Source: Membranipora membranacea
Lineage: Eukaryota; Bryozoa; Gymnolaemata; Cheilostomatida; Membraniporidae
Length of the DNA: 64,000 nucleotides
Direction: 5' to 3'
NCBI GenBank assembly: GCA_914767715.1
Contig: OU612074.1
Location: 23,174,062-23,238,061, forward strand
The position numbers were made by a program, and so were the translations under genes. The notes under the pieces are model-generated. The model had not been told where the DNA came from, did not search any database, and saw only the letters and a list, made by a program, of their open reading frames with translations. Each line of letters starts with the position of its first letter. The stretch's first letter is position 1. Shown here piece by piece: positions 24,736 to 38,700 of the stretch.

Positions 24736-25754
24736 GATATTTCAGATGTAAATGTTCTTTAAGCGGATGTAAAAAAACCAAAGTCCTGTCTTGTCAATTG
24801 TAAAGATTTAATCCTGCTGCTCAATACAAGCATTGTAATTCAGACTTATTAAAATTGTGTTTTAGGGTTTGCTTTTGAAAAAGTTTGTTATATGCTAGTT
24901 CCCTAGTTTCCCTCAACAAAAAATGATGAACAAAAGAGCCTTAAAAATCCCTAAATAGAATAAATAGAACCCTGAGGTACACCCAATGGCGAATCTGAAG
25001 AAAAGACCACGTCATAGTTATATTGTGAGGCCAACCTTTGCACTCACAATCAGAGTCAGAACACCTGTTCTGAACCAGGGAAGCCGTGTTGATTCTGACA
25101 TTGAAACCCTAATGATAATAATCATCAATCATAGTGACACCAATGACATTCATAAATCTAGGGGTAGAAACCCTTCTAAAGATATAGTTAGATAATATTT
25201 TGATAGAGAACTTGTCATAATATTATTTCAATCCGGTCAAATCTAGATTGTCATATATGATTAAACATTTTATCAGCAGATCGAGATACAGCATTTTTCC
25301 TACATAAATACAGAAGCAGTAACAATTCCAGTTCTGTGAGAAATACTACTTCCAGTAACAAAATTAAACCTTCATAACCCTTTATGACAGGAACGATCAA
25401 TTCAATCAAATTCACATTATGAGAGATCTTCGAAATTATATCTATCATGAGCTGCGCTTTAACATCTTTGTGATGTTTTTTCTTTTCAAATTTTTGGGTA
25501 GACCTATTCCGTAGAAGTAAATCTCAACGAATGAGTATTGACCAAAGTAAAGTTCAATATAGATAATTAAATAGATATCAATTGTGATAAATTTTCCAGC
25601 AGATTATGCGCAGATCAAACTACAATATTTCTACATTAATACAAAAAAAGCAACAACAAAAGATAGTCTAGTTTAGTGAGATATATTTCTCCCCATTACC
25701 AAATTAACCCATTGAAACTGAGAGCACATCTATTGCAACTTATAACTATCTTAT

Positions 25755-25892
25755 CAGATTGTGCCTTAAGAGGGAAAAGATATTTTCTCAGTACATCAGT
25801 GTTGCTTTTTCAGCAGCCATCTTGTTTTCAATCACTACTAGAATGCTCGGCAAAGTCAAGTAGCAAATTGGTCGTAGCAGTGCAAACAGCAG
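25755..25892 (+). pseudogene. Degenerate transmembrane exon of an M13 paralogue
   Basis: The stretch resembles exon 2 of genes B and C: an AAGATATTTT start, TCAGCAGCCATCTTGTTTTC over the membrane segment, and ACAGCAG followed by GTAAGT (donor at 25893). The frame that matches the family has an internal TAG after the membrane segment. It lies about 0.9 kb upstream of gene B exon 1. Most likely a relic of another duplicated copy. Confidence 0.6.
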
Positions 25893-26793
25893 GTAAGTAT
25901 TGAACATTTCTACCCGCATGTTATACTATGAAGTACAACAGTCAAAATGGCCTGAAAGAGCTTGAGAGTGTTTCAATCAAGGGATGTCGATATCCTACAA
26001 CTACAAACATTTTGCCCTAATTGAAATCACTAATGAGTAAGTTACAGTAAGTCAAGGTAAGTCGAACCCAATTGAGAATTGATGGTACAGTTCATGGCAA
26101 AGTTTTAATTGCTTATTAAATGCCTGACATGGCGCTATTCTGATGTATTCATTTTTGTAAATATGAATATGAATATATATATATCAAAAAATATATATAT
26201 ATATATATCGAACAAGCCATGGGGAGAGTTGTGTTCAGGCCTTAAGCGATTCGATTCTCTGGATATCTATCGAAGCGAGACGTTGCATTGTTAGTTGCAT
26301 AAAATGACATCTGAGACAACTAGTTTATTCTTCAAGGTTTAAATTTTAAAAAGCAACTCAACTACCTTATAGAACAGCTCAGCAGTAGTGCCCTGTCTTG
26401 CCTAGTCATTCTTACCGACATTTTTCAATTTAATTAACAGCTCAGATGTCAAGAGAATTCGTCAACGGAAATATAATATTATTTTCATGAGCTCTTTCTG
26501 CTATCAATACTAACTAAAAGATGATCAGTGAGTGAATAATTTGACAGTGTCACTATGATATGACAATGCTATTCCGAAACAAATACCAGACAATAATAAG
26601 TGACAATAAAAACCTGATCCATTACAAAAATTGTGGCACAATAAAACCAGCTGGGTGACAAAAGGTTAAATGCTGCATGTCCTAGGCTCCATGAAAGCAG
26701 ACATTAGAATCTGTATTTGGTGAGCACTTGAAAGAAATACACAGCTTGAGGGAGGCATACAGTCACAAGAACTTTATCAAGCCAAAATTTGCG

Positions 26794-29700
26794 ATGGAGG
26801 GTCGATTCAGTACATCCACCACAAAGTAAGTACAGTTCAGAGTACATGCGTTGCAATGTCACCATATTTAAACATTTATGGTGGCCCATCAGATTTCTCT
26901 TCCGACAGCTGAGCTTAAATGTAATTCATAAACAAAAGTAGCAAGAACTAAAGAGGATACATATCAGGCATACATATTATTATGTATCCTTGAAGCAGAG
27001 TACAGAGGCTACATATTTCAATCTGGAGTTTGCTACACTTTCTCTGAAAACTAAAATATTCCGATGCAAGAGGTGCTGGTCTGCACCCCAAAGTTACTTA
27101 TTAATACGGTTTGCATATGTACCTCAAGGGTACAACATAAATATCCTTTTGCCTGCTATATGTGCCATTTTTTCTTTGAATGTATAGCCCTTGCCAGACT
27201 GCATTCTTAGAATTAATCATATATTTTCTCACAACAATTTGAATTGCTGCTAATGAAAACTTCACTCAATAATAGTGGAAACCAATGTCATCTATATCAG
27301 TTTCTAAGATCATCTCCAAAAAAGTAATAAATAACTATTTGAGTATGTTGTGTCATTTCAGTCTGCGTCTAATCTAAGGCCTAACAACCCATACTTTTCT
27401 TCATAATGAATGAGCCCAATTCCCATTGACATCGTAAAATCTTAAGAGAAGTAATATCCAAAGATTTTGATAAGTTACGAGCCTCAAAATATCAGCTATA
27501 AAAAACCAATATATTATATTTGAGATGAATATGCTAGCCCATAGAGATATGAAACCAATACATTATTATGTTGCTCAACCCTCAAACTAACGGGTGAATT
27601 TTACTTACTTTCAATCGCTACAGGCTGACACAGAAGAGCCAAAAGATACTTACTAAATACTTTATCGCTGCCTCGGCAGCAGCTCTCCTCTTTCTTATCA
27701 TCACTATAGCACTGGTTATAGCCTTGGCTTCTAGGGGAAAATCATGCAACAAGTCAGTCATAGCAGAGCAACAAGCAGGTTAGTCTGAACTCAAGTCTTT
27801 CTCATATCTGTTAATTAACACGGAGAGTGGCACATCTTCTATCCTGCTCCCCGCAATGTCTTCCGTTCATAACTGCCTACAAGGTTCGGTGATTTCTTTC
27901 ATTTGCAATCTCCTGTGAGTTACCTCAAAACTACAATCATTTAAATAAAGTGATGAGTGAGCTTCCTCATTACAAAACAAACAAAGTTGCTCCTGTGAAT
28001 TGAATCTGTTACGATACAACATACAGTGGTGTGCATACCACTGCACAACACACAGGTCTTCAGTCTACAACCTCCTCATGGCCAGCCCCAGCAGCATAAA
28101 CCCATCCCTATTTGTTGATGAGCATCTCAGTCAATCTCATGGATCCCTCAGTGCATCACTTCTTGCTCTTAATCTATTCATAGAAAATTAATTACATTCC
28201 TGATAATTTGTAGGTGGTGAGTCTGATGTGTGTTTGACAGCAGCTTGTGCACAAGCAGGTGAGTTAAAACTTAACATATTTAATCAAGGTAACTGGTGAG
28301 AACTTTTAGGATTTGTAGCTTTTTCTTCTACAAGTGTTTATTGTCTTATAATTGCAAGGAGAATAAGGTTTTTAAAAAGTGACTAAAAATTACCAAGGGG
28401 CTTATCAGATAGTTGTTCAGAACACTGTGGTCCCTAGTAATCCCTGTAATCCCTAGTCTGTGAATTCAAATTCTTCTGAAATATGGTGTCTTTCAAAACG
28501 ATAAAATCATGTCACAAAATCTACTCTGTTGTGAAGATTTAAGAGTCGGAGCTTTATTAGCTGGGAAAACGTGTCATAAACATACTTTGGGACTGAGAGG
28601 GCTTGATTTGTTAGTGCGCCGATTTTCAACATGCAAAGTGTTGAAGGTCGTGGGTTCAGACATTGATGCGTCGTCCTTCAGGCACCTGCTTTTTTGCTGC
28701 CTGTAATTAATAACGTGATTGAACCTTGCGATTTATATCCAACAAGTGAAAATTCTGCTTACTCATCTTCTTAAAATCCAATTAATCAATACTATTCATG
28801 AAATGAGGAACTCATAGTGCTTTCATAACAGAGAAATCATGAAACTAAATAGACATCATGAAAGCTGATTTAATCTTTGTCACCTTGTTAATATATATTG
28901 GCTGCAGGTGTCTATGAAATATTTGTCAGCTGCTATCGAGTTTGCTCCTCTTCACAAAATTGTTTAAACAATTTTTTACTTAGGAATATAAAAAACTTGT
29001 TAGAAAGAATTGGGGCCGAAGATGAGCCCAAAACATAAAAGGTCCAGCCTATCATAGAGAGATTTGACGACAAAAAACATAAGAGCTGGGACTCGGATCG
29101 ATAGAGGGTAACACACGGCAGTAATCAATCACATTGTGGACCAAATTAATATCGTTAATTGTCATATAACTGACATAATTTTGTTATTTTTTGTGTATAG
29201 GTATTTCCATCCGTTTTCATCCTTTCTTCATTGTTCACTACCTTGTCTCATAGTCATTGGGTTTAAACCTTTATGAAACATGATATTATTTGCTTCCCTG
29301 CACTGATCAGTTCGATAAAGTTCATATCATCATTAGTATTATCACAGAGTAAGGATAAGCAGAGGAGACACTTCAATGATCTTTATAGTGCCTGCGGTTT
29401 CTATCCACTGGGGGAAATTCATCAATCTGGCCACCTGCCAATTTCAGAATATATATAAGTTACAGTGGAGTTTTACCATGCAGACATAGCCACCTTTGAT
29501 AGGTCATAATCCATTCTGTATTTATCCTAAAGACTGATTTCTAACTTTTCTGAAATGTCCAATCTTCGAGCTATACACCATATTATTGTCATTTTTGCTA
29601 GGATACATGGGCTATGAGTAATCCAGGTTTTTAAAATGAGTTATATCATATAGATTTACATAGGGCGTAGGTCAATGCACGGACATTTCCTAATTTTGAT

Positions 29701-32700
29701 GACCAGCCGTCTATCAATTGTCACATGTAAATCTATATGACAAAACTCATTTCAAAAACCTGGATTTCTCTTAGCCTATGAATCCTAGCAAAAAATGACA
29801 ATAATATGGTGTATAGCTTGAAGCTTGGACATTCCAGCAAAGTTGGAAATCAGTCTTTAGGATAAATACAGAATGAATTATGGCCCATCAAAGGTAGGGA
29901 TGTCTGCAAGAAAAATGCCATTATAACATAAAGAGATAATGAGTTTTTGGCATCCAGCTGTGCACAATTTTCCCCCAGTGAATCAAAAACCGCAGGCACT
30001 ATAACTATCATTGAAGTGTCCCCTCTGCTTATCCTTACTCTGTGGTATTATATTGTTTATTCATTAGCAAGCAAAATGATTGAAAGTCTTGACACAACTG
30101 TTGACCCCTGCGATGATTTCTATCAGTATTCGTGTGGAGGATGGATCGATAAGACTGTAATACCAGAATCTGATATCAACTATTCAAAGTTCAGACAGTT
30201 CAGAAATGAAATGGCAGTGCTGATCCATGGTGAGACTTAGTTTAGCCACTTTATGATTTCATCGGAGTTGGCTGCCAAATGTTCTTTGGTATATCTTTTT
30301 TACCTCTTGATTGATATGGCAACAAGTTTCTCCCTGAACTACCAATTTCCTACATTGGTACTATATCCCGATGCAATTCATTGTTTGTTTTTTAAATTTG
30401 CGAATCATTATTTATTAGCATTTGGACTGAGTCTACCTCAATATCCTTTCAAAATAGAAACAAACAGCCAATGACCAGAATAGTATACAGCCACAGAGCT
30501 ATGCAAGGAAAGGAGTATTGTTAAGTTACCGTATTATATATACAGGCAAGTCTCTCAAGTAGGTGGTGGCTCGGTTCGTTAGAGCGCTGTCATTTAATAT
30601 GCACATATTGAAGGTCGTGGTTTCAAATCCCAGTGCATTCCATCGACTACTGGGGTTTGGTTGGCCCCAAGGTGTGCTCTGACCTGCCTGCAAACAGAGA
30701 GAGAACTGGCGCAGATGTTGCGGCCTTGCCATTGAGGCACTAACATTTCGCCGTCCGTGATTCGGGTTGTGGCGAGTGATTTGACATCTGATGTTAATCA
30801 ACCTATAATCGACGATTTTAATCAACCGTTATCTGAATCCTAGACCAGAGAAATGCCAGAACCAAGACAAGAATGGGATAGTGGCAATTTTTTTTTTTCT
30901 GTTTTTTTATAGATTTATTGCTAGAAGAGAATTTGTCGTCAGATACAAAATCAATGATGGAGGCTAAAGACATGTACAAGGCTTGCGTCAACAACGGTAC
31001 GACCAAGTGATTGCATCTTCTGGGCTGATTACCTCTAAATGTTTGAAATATTCAAGAACGCTGAAGTTAGAATTTAACAACATTAATCAAGTATTTTGGT
31101 GGTTTCATCAGGCCCCAAGCTATGACAGTCATAAAAACAGGGTGTTGTTGACAGATGATAACTTTAGAACAAATGATACCTTATTATATACACCATGGCC
31201 GTAGTTTAGAAAAAATGGTAGAGGAGGAAAAAGTGTGAGGCGATTCCGCAGTATCACCAGAAGGGGTGCCGTAACCTCCTCCCCAAGCAATTTAAGGAAC
31301 ATAAATAGCAATGGAAATCCCAGAGGAGCTGATAATGACGTGGAATATAGTGTATTTAGGTCACTGTATTCAGCTTTCTAGGGAAAGCAGTGCCTCCCTG
31401 CCTCCCCTAGAGCTACGCCCTGCACATCCAATCCACATGAATGTAAAATGCATAAATCGTGTCAATAAGAGTTTCTTATACAAAACACTATGTTTGTCCC
31501 TATTTCAGATAAAAAAGAGGAAGTGGGAGTTGCTCCGCTTCGTGACCTTCACACTGACTTAGGTGGATGGCCTATTTCTGATCCTACCTGGAACGAGACT
31601 GAGTTTGACCTGTTATATACACTGAGTGAGCTGAGTTTGCTCGGTCATAAGTATCTTGTGGATGTTTCAGTGTCTGCGGATGAAAAGGACAGCAAAGTTA
31701 ATATTGTTAAGGTAAGTAAAATTGTGAAGACTCCAAAGGGCAATGATATTAAACCTCAATGACATGAACGCCCCATGGTGCAACTAGCTGCTTAATGATC
31801 TATATCACATCTCAGGCAGTCTCCATCCTAAGAATGATTCAAATATAGGGATACATGTTGTGTCTTCGGTCAACAATTTTCTTTACCTATAGCTGGACCA
31901 GTTTGTAGTTAGCCTGCCTCACAACAACTATTACTCTGAGCCTGAGTTCGCTAAAGAAAGGAACGCATACAAGACCTACATCAGAGAGATAGCGATGGCC
32001 ATGGGTGCTGACAACAAGACTGTTGACAAAGATGTCAACGATATTATGGAGTTTGAGACATACTTTGCAAATGTATGTACAAATCTACCATGGGTTCAAA
32101 TCATTCAGCTGGCATTCTTAACCAATGCAAGTTGTATCATAACAAGAATATTCACATTTCATATTGATGAATTTGATATATTCTCCAACAATTGCTCAGT
32201 AATTTTACAAGAAATTAACCAATATTTTTAGCCTCTCAAGGTTGCCACTAGTTGTTAAGAAATCACTGCTGAAAAAGTTCAGTAATGGTTTTGTAAGGAA
32301 ACTTTATCATTATAATGACATAATCGCTCCTTGATTTTTAAAAAGCAGATAGAGCTCTAATTGTAATACATCCTAGTAGGTTCTCAAAATGCTGACAAAT
32401 TCTGTGAAATTTTAAGAATATTTTCAACACTCCAATTATACGGGGTGGGGGATGTTAGTTCATTAGTTGTTACTATGTTGAGATGACATTTTCTTCATTA
32501 TTATAGATCTCCACAGAGCGTGAGAACAGAGGGGTACTCCCATATAGCAGAGCCAAGGTCTCAGACCTCACTACAAAATTATCTGATAAGGTGGGAATCA
32601 GCACTTTGTAGCAATTAAAAATGTCATAACTGTACTCGTTGTGTTTCAGCTGACTTGGGAAGGCCAGATGGGAGAATTAAATAAAAGTCAAAGGGCTTTA

Positions 32701-35700
32701 GTTTGAAGTTTATGCCAACCAAGAGCTTTTGAAGTATCTTGATTCAAAAATTAAAGTTCTGAGTCTTTAAACATCAGTGCTCATCTAGTCACGGTGACAG
32801 GACGAAAACTGTTCTTTTATAAGCTGGTCACATTTTCTCAGCCTATTTCCACTACAATTAAATACAACTCTCCTTTTTTTGATGGTTTAAATTGAAGTTG
32901 GACATGCATATTTTAATTATTGTTAGATTTCCAACCTGACCTTTGAAGGATATAGCGCGCCGGAGATGAATCTTATGATGACTTACCCTTTCTGAATTGA
33001 ATTGAATTTATTTTGGTAATTGTGTTAGAAACACATTACAATTTAGGTGTGAACCATTTCTCTCTCGGTTGTTAAGCAGACGAATACTAAAAGGCACAAA
33101 GCTGCACAAAAATCTCGATATACTAACTTTTGGCATGATAAAATATTTACGATTAATTTTATAACAATTGCGTAAAATGTGTCTATCCTCAGCTATGACA
33201 TGTTGAGCTCAATTACAATACTCATGTCAACAAAACAGTCAGCTTCAAAAATGAAGCTGTTTTTAAAAACAAACTTAAAAACATATTCTCTTATCTTTCA
33301 GTAGCACCAGTATACCAGAGTTCAATATCGTAGGTAAAAATGGGTTGGATCAGTGATTGAAGGAGATAATGATCAAACGCCAAGTGCCCCTATTTCGAAT
33401 CAGACTTGTCATTTATTTTAACAGTTATGTTTATCTTAACAGTTTGAATGGAAGAAGTTTTTGAATCTACTCTTTGTTGATACGGAGTTTAAGTTCACTG
33501 ATGACACAGAGCTTGTGGTCCATGCTCCCGACTTCCTTAAAAAGATGGCGGAGAAGGTAGCGGCCACATCACCAAGAGTACTGGCTAATTACCTGGTTTG
33601 GAGAATCACAGAGCGTAGGATTACATATCTAAAACAAGAACTCCGAGATATTCAGATAAAGTTCTGGCGGGTAAGCTCAATATTTGTAGAGATCATAATT
33701 CAGTCATGTTGGTATGATGGGCTGAATAATCATATATGAGTTGCAACAGTAAGAAGAAAACATGGAAATTGCTTGCTTAACATATTTTTAATCGGTTGCG
33801 CAGCTTTGCATCTGCTCTGACAGCGGTTTGCTCATCTACCTATTCATGTCTGTTCTGAGTAGGATCATAAAGCCAGTGGTCTACTGAGATGTTGCCAAAT
33901 TCAATGTAACAGGCACTGTCAGAGAAGGTTTGAGTCAACGGAACAGGGATACACCGAGGATTATATCTTAGTGCTTGAATATGCTAAAATCTAACGATGT
34001 TCATAATATTTTTTTATTTCAGGTAACTTATTCAGTCCCACAAAAGCCTCCAATATGGCAGGATTGTGTGAGTTATGTGCGTTTTGTTGGGCTATGGGCT
34101 ATTGGGAGATCGTTTGCTGACAAATACTTTAATGAAGAATCGAAAATTGCAGTGAGTTGTATATTTTTTTACATCACTTTACTTGTGACGTTCATTTGGA
34201 TTATTCATCATCACGTTCATTGAAGTTGGAATTTTCTTGAATCGACCTGCTCTCAAAAACTTTAGAAAGGATGAGGTTTATATAGTGTGATGTTTTACTT
34301 CCTCACGTAGGTAATACAATTTTAAAAGTACTTTGAGACTAAAATTTATTTACTGTTCATCAATATTGTTCTTACATCTAGATGGAAGACATGTCAAATG
34401 AGGTTCGGCAAGCCTTTGATGTATCTATGTCCAAGACAGACTGGATGGATTCTCAAACCAAGCTGCTAGCAAAAGAAAAGGTGAACAGTGTTTTCCAGTT
34501 GAAATTGTCTCAAATATTAAAATATCAGCTTGAGCATAATTATTTGATACAACATACAGTGGTGCGCGTACCACTGCACAACAAATAGGTCTTCAGCTAG
34601 AAACCATGAGTCAGGCGCTGTTTTGAGGCATTTTCTAGTACAACCTCTTCATGGCCGGCCCCAACAGCATGAAGCTACTCCTGTGTGTTGCTGAGCATCT
34701 CAATCAATCTCATCGATCCCTCAGTGCATTTCGCAAGTTTCGGCGGTTTGACATAATTGGTGTGTTTACGCTGTTGCGCAACCAGGGAGGCTCAACTCAT
34801 CGGCGCAAATTCGCTATCGTCAAGGCACCCGCACCTCGTGCCACTCATTCACTACTCAAATTCACCACTTTTAGCATATTATAACTCATACACAAGTCAG
34901 AGAGATGACTTGTTAGCGCTACAGGTGGAATATATACTTAGAGATAACTTTCATTGTAACATTTGATTTTCTTTGTTATATGACTAGTCTAAATTGACTT
35001 CTTACGTCACGCCATACAATGTATTTTTTTGCGAAGCTGTGAAAATATGTGAAACTCAATTATTAACTGAGAACAATTCCTAGGCTCAAAAAAAAGTATT
35101 AATTATGATGCTCTCTTAGAGTACACTTAAAATGTCATAGACATTGACTTTCAACAAAGTAGCTTGCATATTGCCCTCATTCTAATCCTTACAAGGATTA
35201 TAACAAAAGGAATGGAATGCTGCCCAACTCCACAAAGCAAAGTGAGTGCGCTAAACCCCAGCTTACAAGTAATAGGATTACATAGCTTCTGTCTTCACAC
35301 AGTGCTGTTGCCAAATCCATGCATCCATCCATGCCTCATGTACTATGCTTTTTGTGGCTTGTTTGAGTGCTCTTCCTGAAAGCCTAACTCTAGTCAGAAA
35401 TTTTGTAGCAGATCTAGCCATGAATCAACGGCAGCCAACTTCCACTGCGAATAATTCGCAATTCCAACCTTTGTCTTGGCATTGTGTGACCAGATATTCG
35501 TTTCTTGTCAGTTTTCTCTCATGCGCGTATGAGAGATTTTCTTCCCAAGGCACCGTCAAATCCATCAGTATTAGTGCTTTTTCTTGGTCAGACCAAACAA
35601 TAAAGTCTGGTCTTTGGTTCGTGATCACAATATGCTGCGCCATGCCGAGCTGCTCTATGAGGTCGCATCTCACCTGCCATTCTCCGCGGTTCGTTAATCC

Positions 35701-38700
35701 CTTTTTGCGTAAAAATCTTTTCATGGGCTTCACCACCAGCATTAGCATATTCACACTTCTCCATGACATATTTACACGACACACTCAGGACTTGATTATG
35801 CCTATACGTGTATCTTCCCAGGCTCTGTTGGCAATTCGACAGTATATGTCGAAGTGTACCCATGGTTAAGCACTCGGTGCATTTCGAGTTTTCGGTCAAA
35901 TTCCAGCGATCCAGGTTTGCCGGGGTCGGTATGTCGATCATAAGCTGCACCAACAAGAAAGCTAATCCTTTGTAGCTCCATCGTCCACAATTCTGTCCAT
36001 TTGAGCTGCCGCTGCTCGACAGACTCCAAACAAGACCATCTGCATTGTTGGGCTTGGCCTACAGCTTGGGTCTGGCAGCGCTCCTCTTCCATCTTGCGCA
36101 CTCTCATCAACTTCCCTCTCCAATCTAACCTTTGGGCTTTCCTTTGAGAACCACCGGTTTGCTTCCCAGCCAATACCATGACATGCAGTTGTCACAGCAC
36201 CCACAATCTCACTTATCTCCAGTCGAGATTTGGCATCTCTGACAGTCTCTGTGACAGACCATTTTTGACCAGTGTCAAGTGTTGGAACATATTCCCTTAT
36301 CACCTGGTCTGGTGAGTTGTTCAACATCATATCCAGTCTCGCTTTTGATGTCTTGTACTCTTCCACAAGCGATTTCATAGGTAGTGAAAGAGTAAACGAA
36401 CCGGCATACAGTGCATTAGTGTTGAAGCTCCTTGGAACTCCGAGCCACTTGCGCATGTTTATTATTTGCTCCATTCTCTCAACTGGTGTAAGCAGAATAT
36501 CATAAACTGTCAGAGGCCGCAGAATTCAAGGCATGAGTGCAAAAACATGATCATGAACGATGCACACTTCACTGTCATCTACCATTAAAAATCTGTCATA
36601 ATCATCATAATTTTCAAATGTTACCTCAATCATAGTTGGTCATCATCAACGACATTCCCAGCATATGCTGTTCGGATTGTGGTTATGAATCGAACCTGAG
36701 CATCTTTTGACCACTGAGTTCTCATCACTAATTGTTCACTGTTTTAGCTTGCTGCGATGAATAATGACATTGGTTATCCGGACTGGATTCACAACGACAC
36801 TGCGATGAATCTGGTATACGAAGGGGTATGTCAGAGTCTGAGTCTGAGACGATCTGGTTATCAATGATCACATTGTGAGTAGTCGTATGTACGTAGTTTT
36901 GATTCTAAATTTTTATGTCAGAATTAATTGAGAAGAAAAACTCAGGCTAGAAGAATGCAATCTGAATACTTTACAGGATCTCAATTGAAACTGCTTTCAA
37001 GAAGTATCTCCCATCAATCTATGTAAACTATTGCTAGGAATCTTCCCAACTTTGAGCTGTCAAGCAAATAGTGAAATCACTATCAAACATCGATAACAGT
37101 GCCCAGAATTTTTGATTTATAAGACCTTTTCACCTATTATACCTGGTTACTCATTTGAAAAAACTCCCATGAATCCCTGTCATGCAGCAAAGTGTTGAGA
37201 TAAGCGACTAGCATCTTAACAAATAGTCATAGCCAAGTCAGCAAAAGAGAACTTGGGTGCGGATAGTTTAAACATATGTGGAGAACACAAAACTTATTCT
37301 TGTCCATTTACCAGAAAACTTGTTAACCATATCTGAACCCAGGTACCTGTGGATTGATGACTTGGACAGTTTTATAGGGTTGTTTGAGCACAGGAATCAT
37401 GCTTATCTTCTTTTTTGGGAGAAGCCTATAAACTCTAGTGACGTTTGCTTGTTGTTTGTTGTTAGTATGTACCTTTATTATCTCATGATGAGACACCATT
37501 TGTGAGTTTTATCTTACCCCTTGATAATGGGGGATCACTGATTATTAAACTTTTTCACAGCTACAATTCTGAGCATCCCATCCCATAGTAGCCAGTAGTA
37601 GGTAGACTGCACCGGGATTCGAACCCAAGATCTCCAATGCTTGTACATAAGATGGCAGGGTCTCAAACCAACTGAGCTACCGGCTAATCCTAGTAGGAAT
37701 TCAATAAACTTCATAGCCATATCTGCTGGCTGAGATGAATAGTGTTAAAAGGTTTAAAGATATTCAAAACTGTTTAGAATGATAGATCGGAAACATCAAC
37801 AGATGTACTCACCACAGAAAATGAGACAATGATTCAATTCTGATAAGTAATTAATAAATTTTTGATAAATAAATGTCAAAATTAGCCAACATGTCGCTAG
37901 TTTATTTTCTTGTCTCAGATCAACAAATCTACAGTTATCCCCCCCCTGATAAGTGAGGAAATCCCCTAGACAAAGATCAAATGCAGTTAATTAGCTGTGT
38001 ATTCTCTGTTATTTAATATATAGCTAGAGTTTGATACAGATACCTTCTTCCAAAACGATCTGAACTGGCGGAAGTGGAAACAGCTGAACGAATTATTACA
38101 AATAACTGAGCCTGTAAAAAAAGATAGATGGCCGGCAGGTCCGGCGGATATGACTGCTTCTTATCACCCTGAGCTGAACACAATGGGTGAGTCTGTCCAG
38201 GATTTTAATATCTCTGTCGCTGATCCAATAGGAAATGCCTTAAGGAAGAATCATTCATCTTTTTCGATTGGCTGGCGTGGGCCATTGACCCTAGCCGATC
38301 TGCGATCGAATGATGGATAATGAATTTGCCATGTATCCTAATACCGTCCAAAATGAAGTTGGCGATTATTCTTCAAAACAAACAAAAACAAACAAACAGC
38401 AACATAAATTAAACCTCATCGTGCTGACCTTCATATTAGCATAGATATCGCCCCCTAGATATTTAGGGAAGAGACACATCCAGAAGTGATTATAACACGG
38501 GCCTTTATATGAAATTAACAAATAGCTTTTCTGGTATGTGTTAGAAATTTGTATTCTAAACAGAGTTTTGATTAATTATTTTCAGTCTTACCTGCTGGTG
38601 CTCTTCAGCCTCCTTTCTATCACAAGCAGCAACCGATGTAAGTAAAATAAAAAAAGAGATTAGAACCGATCTTATTGTCATTTTCCTAAGTCTTTAGATG

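Larger units (their letters stand above)
20210..25754. other. Spacer without recognised genes, upstream of gene B
   Basis: Holds the TIR element at 21103-21505, the 13-bp minisatellite, a (CAA)n run at about 23417, GTTGCCT repeats at about 23117, and a SINE at 24525. Two weakly similar blocks at about 25263-25375 and 25590-25710 share GCAGAT, CTACATnAATAC and ACCAAATTAACC-like text. Open frames are under 85 codons with no family likeness. Confidence 0.6.

Noticed and set aside
29947-30240. A 97-codon continuous frame covering exon 4 of gene B with its own ATG
   Set aside because: The upstream part is the right arm of the foldback element; the acceptor at 30066-30067 and the phase match with gene C show the exon starts at 30068.
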